19,355 nucleotides of DNA. Origin: Candidatus Cloacimonadota bacterium. Lineage in GTDB: Bacteria; Cloacimonadota; Cloacimonadia; JGIOTU-2. Location of the stretch: contig JACNJG010000067.1 in NCBI GenBank assembly GCA_014382685.1, forward strand, positions 1 to 19,355, written 5' to 3'. The position numbers were made by a program, and so were the translations under genes. The notes beneath the pieces were generated by a model that was given only the letters and a program-made list of their open reading frames with translations, was not told where the DNA came from and ran no database searches. Below are positions 16,452 through 19,355 of this stretch, piece by piece. Positions within the stretch are counted from its first letter, which is position 1. Every line of letters starts with the position of its first letter.

Positions 16452-17198
16452 TTAATTAAAATCATATTTCAAAAATCTTTCACCTAAATATATTTTTCGA
16501 GCCTGAGGATCATTGACCAATTCCCGGGATGTGCCCGAAAGAAGAACTTTACCTTCATAGATAATATATGCTCTGTCCGTAATTTGTAAAGTATCAAGCA
16601 CATTATGATCGGTTATTAAAATCCCAATGTTTTTTTTCTGCAATTTTATAATGATGTCCTGAATATCCGAAACTGCAAGAGGGTCAACTCCAGAGAAAGG
16701 TTCATCCAAAAAAAGGAACTTCGGCATGGTGATCAAAGAGCGTGTTATCTCCAATTTACGCCGCTCTCCACCTGAAAGTGAGTATGCTTTTTGGTTTGAT
16801 AGTTTTGTGAGATCAAGCTCGTTGAGTGACTCTTTTAGAATGGTCTGTCTTTCTTTCTTAGTATAATTCTGGGTTTCTAGAATTGCCATGACATTTTGCT
16901 TTACTGTCAGTTTGCTGAACACAGAAGGTTCCTGAGAAAGATAGCTAATTCCCATTCGTGCGCGCTTGTACATAGGCATTTTAATGATATCGACATCATC
17001 AATAAAAAAATGCCCACTGTTGGCTTTTATGAGTCCGATCATCATATGAAAGGTCGTTGTTTTGCCTGCACCGTTTGGTCCAAGAAGTCCAACGATCTCA
17101 CCTTGCCTTACTTCAATAGAAACTTGATTTACAACTTTTTTCTTTCCGTAGATCTTAACTAGATCCTGGGTGCGAATTATACTTTCTTTTTGTTCCAT
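16452..17198 (-). CDS. lptB: LPS export ABC transporter ATPase LptB
   Basis: A 248-residue ATPase that drives extraction of LPS from the inner membrane with LptF/LptG (not in this window). Walker A GPNGAGKT is at 40-47, the Q-loop Gln at 89, the signature LSGGERRKLEITRSL at 141-155, Walker B FLFLDEP at 161-167 with FSGVDPLAV, and the switch His at 198. LSGGERRK and EPFSGVDP are LptB hallmarks. It starts one base after the lptA stop and belongs to the kdsC-lptC-lptA-lptB chain. Confidence 0.95.
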   Translation of the reverse strand: MEQKESIIRTQDLVKIYGKKKVVNQVSIEVRQGEIVGLLGPNGAGKTTTFHMMIGLIKANSGHFFIDDVDIIKMPMYKRARMGISYLSQEPSVFSKLTVKQNVMAILETQNYTKKERQTILKESLNELDLTKLSNQKAYSLSGGERRKLEITRSLITMPKFLFLDEPFSGVDPLAVSDIQDIIIKLQKKNIGILITDHNVLDTLQITDRAYIIYEGKVLLSGTSRELVNDPQARKIYLGERFLKYDFN

Positions 17199-17199
17199 A

Positions 17200-18300
17200 T
17201 TATTTCTCTAAAATCTGAGCTGAGCTTGAAAACGTATAAGTGCCCTTAATGTCATCTTCAGCTATTATCGTTTTAATTTTTTCTCCTTCATCGAAGAATA
17301 CTTGGAGCTGCAATGTTGCTAATTTATTTATAAGAATATCCTCGCCATTTCTTTGCTCAAAAAAGCTGCGTGATACATCCTGAGCATGCAGATAGGTTAG
17401 TTTATCATTATTGATCTTCATGAGAACTTTTTCTGCGTAAAGATAATTCTCTTTTCCGATGCTTTCTTCCTCTTTGAAATGGATCACTGCATTTTTTACC
17501 ATAAGAAGCTCGTGAATCTTTTCATCCTTGAAGAATACCTGGAATTCCTCGGCAGTTGCAGTTGAAAGAGAACTTTTAAACTGCGGATTTCCGAGCATTA
17601 CCGCCTTTTCCTGATCATTAAAATAGATCAGAAAATTGGATGTAGCATATGTGTCTTGAGTCTCTACTTTCACATCATAGGTTGCTGTTAATTTCTTATC
17701 TTTTGCAAAAAGCTCCATCTGCTTGCTGTAAATTTTTAATTCATTATCTCGCTGAAAGGTAAGCACTGGATTTTCCCGAGCAAGTCCGTAGTCAGTCTCC
17801 ATATCGTAGCGGAATTTCCCGCATGTGCAAACAACCCCTTCAATAAAATCTGTGGCAATAATATTGTTTAAAGCATGCACTTTTTTATTATCTTTTTGAT
17901 ATTCAATAAAATCCGCAGTAACTTTTTTAAGCAATGTGTCTGAGGAATTTTCGATGAAATATGCATCCTTTTCTAGTTTGAGTATAGCATTTTTGTGAAA
18001 ATAGGTTGCTTTTTGTGCCCCTGCTTCGAGCGTATCATCAATTGATCGGACATTGCCGAAGAGTTTCACTTTTCTATCTTTCTGAAATATTTGAGCGTTA
18101 TCAGCAAAAAATTCAATGTCATTGTAGATCAGATACACATCGCCTTTTAATGTGGTGATCGTATCATTCTCAATTTTATCGATCTTTACCAAATTTGCAT
18201 TTTTAAGAATGTAATGACGATTATCTTCTTTGCTCAACAAAGTTGAAGAAAAACACAGAATTAGTAATATGAGAATACTACCAAAGCACTTCAGATTCAC
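17200..18300 (-). CDS. lptA: LptA/OstA-like periplasmic LPS-transport protein (long form)
   Basis: A 366-residue secreted protein, about twice the length of E. coli LptA (185). The hydrophobic N terminus (4-22) looks like a signal peptide but has no clear AxA site, so cleavage is uncertain. The rest is built of repeated beta-strand units with the OstA pattern (for example GDVYLIYNDIEFFADNAQI and LFGNVRSIDDTLEAGAQKA), the jellyroll that forms the LPS bridge. Residues 158 and 160 form an odd CTCG pair. The start is GTG at 18300, supported by AAGGAG 6 nt upstream within lptC, giving a 23-bp overlap. It lacks a visible barrel, so it is not LptD. Gene order lptC-lptA-lptB supports the call; the symbol is by context and fold pattern. 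Confidence 0.8.
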   Translation of the reverse strand: MNLKCFGSILILLILCFSSTLLSKEDNRHYILKNANLVKIDKIENDTITTLKGDVYLIYNDIEFFADNAQIFQKDRKVKLFGNVRSIDDTLEAGAQKATYFHKNAILKLEKDAYFIENSSDTLLKKVTADFIEYQKDNKKVHALNNIIATDFIEGVVCTCGKFRYDMETDYGLARENPVLTFQRDNELKIYSKQMELFAKDKKLTATYDVKVETQDTYATSNFLIYFNDQEKAVMLGNPQFKSSLSTATAEEFQVFFKDEKIHELLMVKNAVIHFKEEESIGKENYLYAEKVLMKINNDKLTYLHAQDVSRSFFEQRNGEDILINKLATLQLQVFFDEGEKIKTIIAEDDIKGTYTFSSSAQILEK

Positions 18301-18817
18301 CTACATCTCCTTCTGCACTTGCTCTGTGCAGTGTTACATGGTCAAAACGGGAATCGCTAGTGAAGCTGGATCCCTGTATAACATTGCCATGACGTATCAC
18401 TTTTACTGAATCCTCAGAAAATATCTCATCATTTTTTCTATCCCAGGTCATTGATTTTCCGAAGATATCGCCTTCCTGAGAGTAAATTTCAATATTGCCT
18501 TTGGCGTATATGGTCTGCATCTCGTCATCGACAATGGCGCTGTCAGCATAGATAGTTGAAGCCAGAGTGCCGTCTTTGTTCATAAGATTAAGCTCTATCG
18601 TACTGAAATGCATAATGTTTTCTCTTGGATATTTTTTCAATCTGTCTGCCTTTAATGTCCAAAGAGTTAGATCTTTTGATGAACTATATATAGTTATAGA
18701 ATCTGTGATCTCAACACTTTGCTTTCCCATATCTTTGAAAGTAACCGGACCTTTGCTGTCTGAACATGCAGAAAAAATAAGGAGACTCAATAATATTATT
18801 AGATAAACTTTATTCAT
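18278..18817 (-). CDS. lptC: LptC-like lipoprotein, LPS export
   Basis: A 179-residue protein of the LptC family, which links the inner-membrane LptBFG complex to LptA. The N terminus is a short hydrophobic signal ending in IFSAC, with a lipid-type Cys at 18, so it looks like a lipoprotein rather than the single-TM form of E. coli. The body has OstA-like beta units (LTLWTLKADRLKKYP, DGTLASTIYADSAIVDD, TIYAKGNIEIYSQEGD). LptC lipoproteins are known in Bacteroidota-type bacteria. It overlaps kdsC by 8 bp and lptA by 23 bp. Confidence 0.87.
   Translation of the reverse strand: MNKVYLIILLSLLIFSACSDSKGPVTFKDMGKQSVEITDSITIYSSSKDLTLWTLKADRLKKYPRENIMHFSTIELNLMNKDGTLASTIYADSAIVDDEMQTIYAKGNIEIYSQEGDIFGKSMTWDRKNDEIFSEDSVKVIRHGNVIQGSSFTSDSRFDHVTLHRASAEGDVGESEVLW
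18307..18312 (-). promoter_or_regulatory. Strong ribosome-binding site deciding the lptA GTG start
   Basis: AAGGAG on the minus strand lies 6 nt before the GTG at 18300, inside the lptC coding region. The next ATG in that stretch (after AAGGAG) runs straight into a TAG, so the GTG is the only sensible start. Confidence 0.75.
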
Positions 18818-19331
18818 TATTCTTTTGCAAATAAGCTACAAAGGATTTTGCTGCTTCTTCATATAGATTTTCTTTTTTTAATACCCATTCAATGGCTTCG
18901 CGCACTGCTCCGTAACCGCCTTGAGTTGTAGTTACATAATCACAGACTTCTTTAATTTCCTGAGATGCGGCAGGAACAGTAATTGCACATTCCACCTTTT
19001 CGAGAACAGGCATATCATTCCAGTCATCCCCCATAAAGATAACCTCATCGAAGTTGGCATCGAGTTCTTTCATGATCTCTTGCACAGTAAAGAGTTTATC
19101 GCGTACTCCCTGATATACATTGGTGATTTTGAGCACTTTCATGCGCTCGGTCACTGCATCGGTTTCTTTGCCTGTCACGATCACTGGCACAATGGAAGTT
19201 TGTTGCAGAAGGCGGATTCCAAGCCCGTCGCGAACATTAAATTTGCGCCCGCTTTCATGTGTTCCCAGATAGTATAATCCCCCATCAGTAAAAACTCCAT
19301 CGACGTCGAAAATAAATATTTTATATCTCAT
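18810..19331 (-). CDS. kdsC: 3-deoxy-D-manno-octulosonate 8-phosphate phosphatase
   Basis: A 173-residue HAD-superfamily phosphatase of the KdsC type, which makes free Kdo from Kdo-8-P for lipid A/LPS core. The nucleophile motif is DVDGVFTDG (9-17, Asp9 and Asp11), motif II VTGKE (52-56), Lys79 and motif III GDDWND (101-106), plus the C-terminal GGYGAVRE (138-145) characteristic of the family. The TGGAG ribosome-binding site a few bases before the ATG supports the start at 19331; the frame is open further upstream to the window edge, so an earlier start beyond the window cannot be excluded. It heads the kdsC-lptC-lptA-lptB chain, with an 8-bp overlap with lptC. Confidence 0.93.
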   Translation of the reverse strand: MRYKIFIFDVDGVFTDGGLYYLGTHESGRKFNVRDGLGIRLLQQTSIVPVIVTGKETDAVTERMKVLKITNVYQGVRDKLFTVQEIMKELDANFDEVIFMGDDWNDMPVLEKVECAITVPAASQEIKEVCDYVTTTQGGYGAVREAIEWVLKKENLYEEAAKSFVAYLQKNNE

Positions 19332-19355
19332 GTAGCTCCAATGTAAATTTAAGAT

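Overview
The window is a low-GC, gene-dense chromosomal stretch from a diderm (Gram-negative) bacterium. LPS/Kdo genes (KdsC, LptC, LptA, LptB), two lipobox-type lipoproteins, an MCE/Mla-type lipid transporter and an Omp85-like barrel all require an outer membrane. The mix of HPr kinase with HPr and Enzyme I, an archaeal-type bifunctional phosphoglucose/phosphomannose isomerase, ASPIC/UnbV-type FG-GAP proteins and AT-rich codon use suggests the FCB side of the tree, for example Cloacimonadota. This placement is an inference; no rRNA or other phylogenetic marker is present.

Layout: (1) At the left edge are the last codons of a forward gene, then a forward-strand BaiN/HI0933-type flavoprotein (201-1415). 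Everything else is on the minus strand. (2) Read in the direction of transcription from the right edge, the first block is kdsC - lptC - lptA - lptB - lipA - hpf - hprK - ptsH - ptsI - pgi/pmi (19331 down to 10917). It is very tightly packed: 8-, 23- and 4-bp overlaps, 0- to 45-bp gaps. (3) A 487-bp gene-free stretch (10430-10916) follows, made of several repeat types including a perfect 11-bp-stem palindrome. (4) The second block is purN - mtaB - mlaF - mlaD - a 985-residue outer-membrane protein - an 841-residue lipoprotein (10429 down to 1440), also nearly gapless.

How the genes fit together: the first block combines Kdo production and LPS transport with a ribosome-hibernation factor and a regulatory phosphotransfer chain (Enzyme I, HPr, HPr kinase/phosphorylase). 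Its order mirrors the proteobacterial kdsC-lptC-lptA-lptB-rpoN-hpf-PTS cluster, but lipA sits where rpoN would be. No sugar permease (EII) is visible, so the PTS genes look regulatory. The second block puts purine synthesis and tRNA modification genes in front of an envelope module: an MlaF-like ATPase, an MlaD-like MCE protein, a fusion of metallopeptidase-like domain, TolB-like propeller and Omp85-like barrel, and a calcium-binding-type FG-GAP lipoprotein. An MlaE permease is missing from the window.

Most genes are recognisable housekeeping or envelope functions. The best candidates for something undescribed are the peptidase/propeller/barrel protein with its adjacent FG-GAP lipoprotein, the possible link of that pair to the MCE transporter genes, and the repeat mosaic. 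No CRISPR array, tRNA, rRNA, insertion sequence or convincing rho-independent terminator was found.
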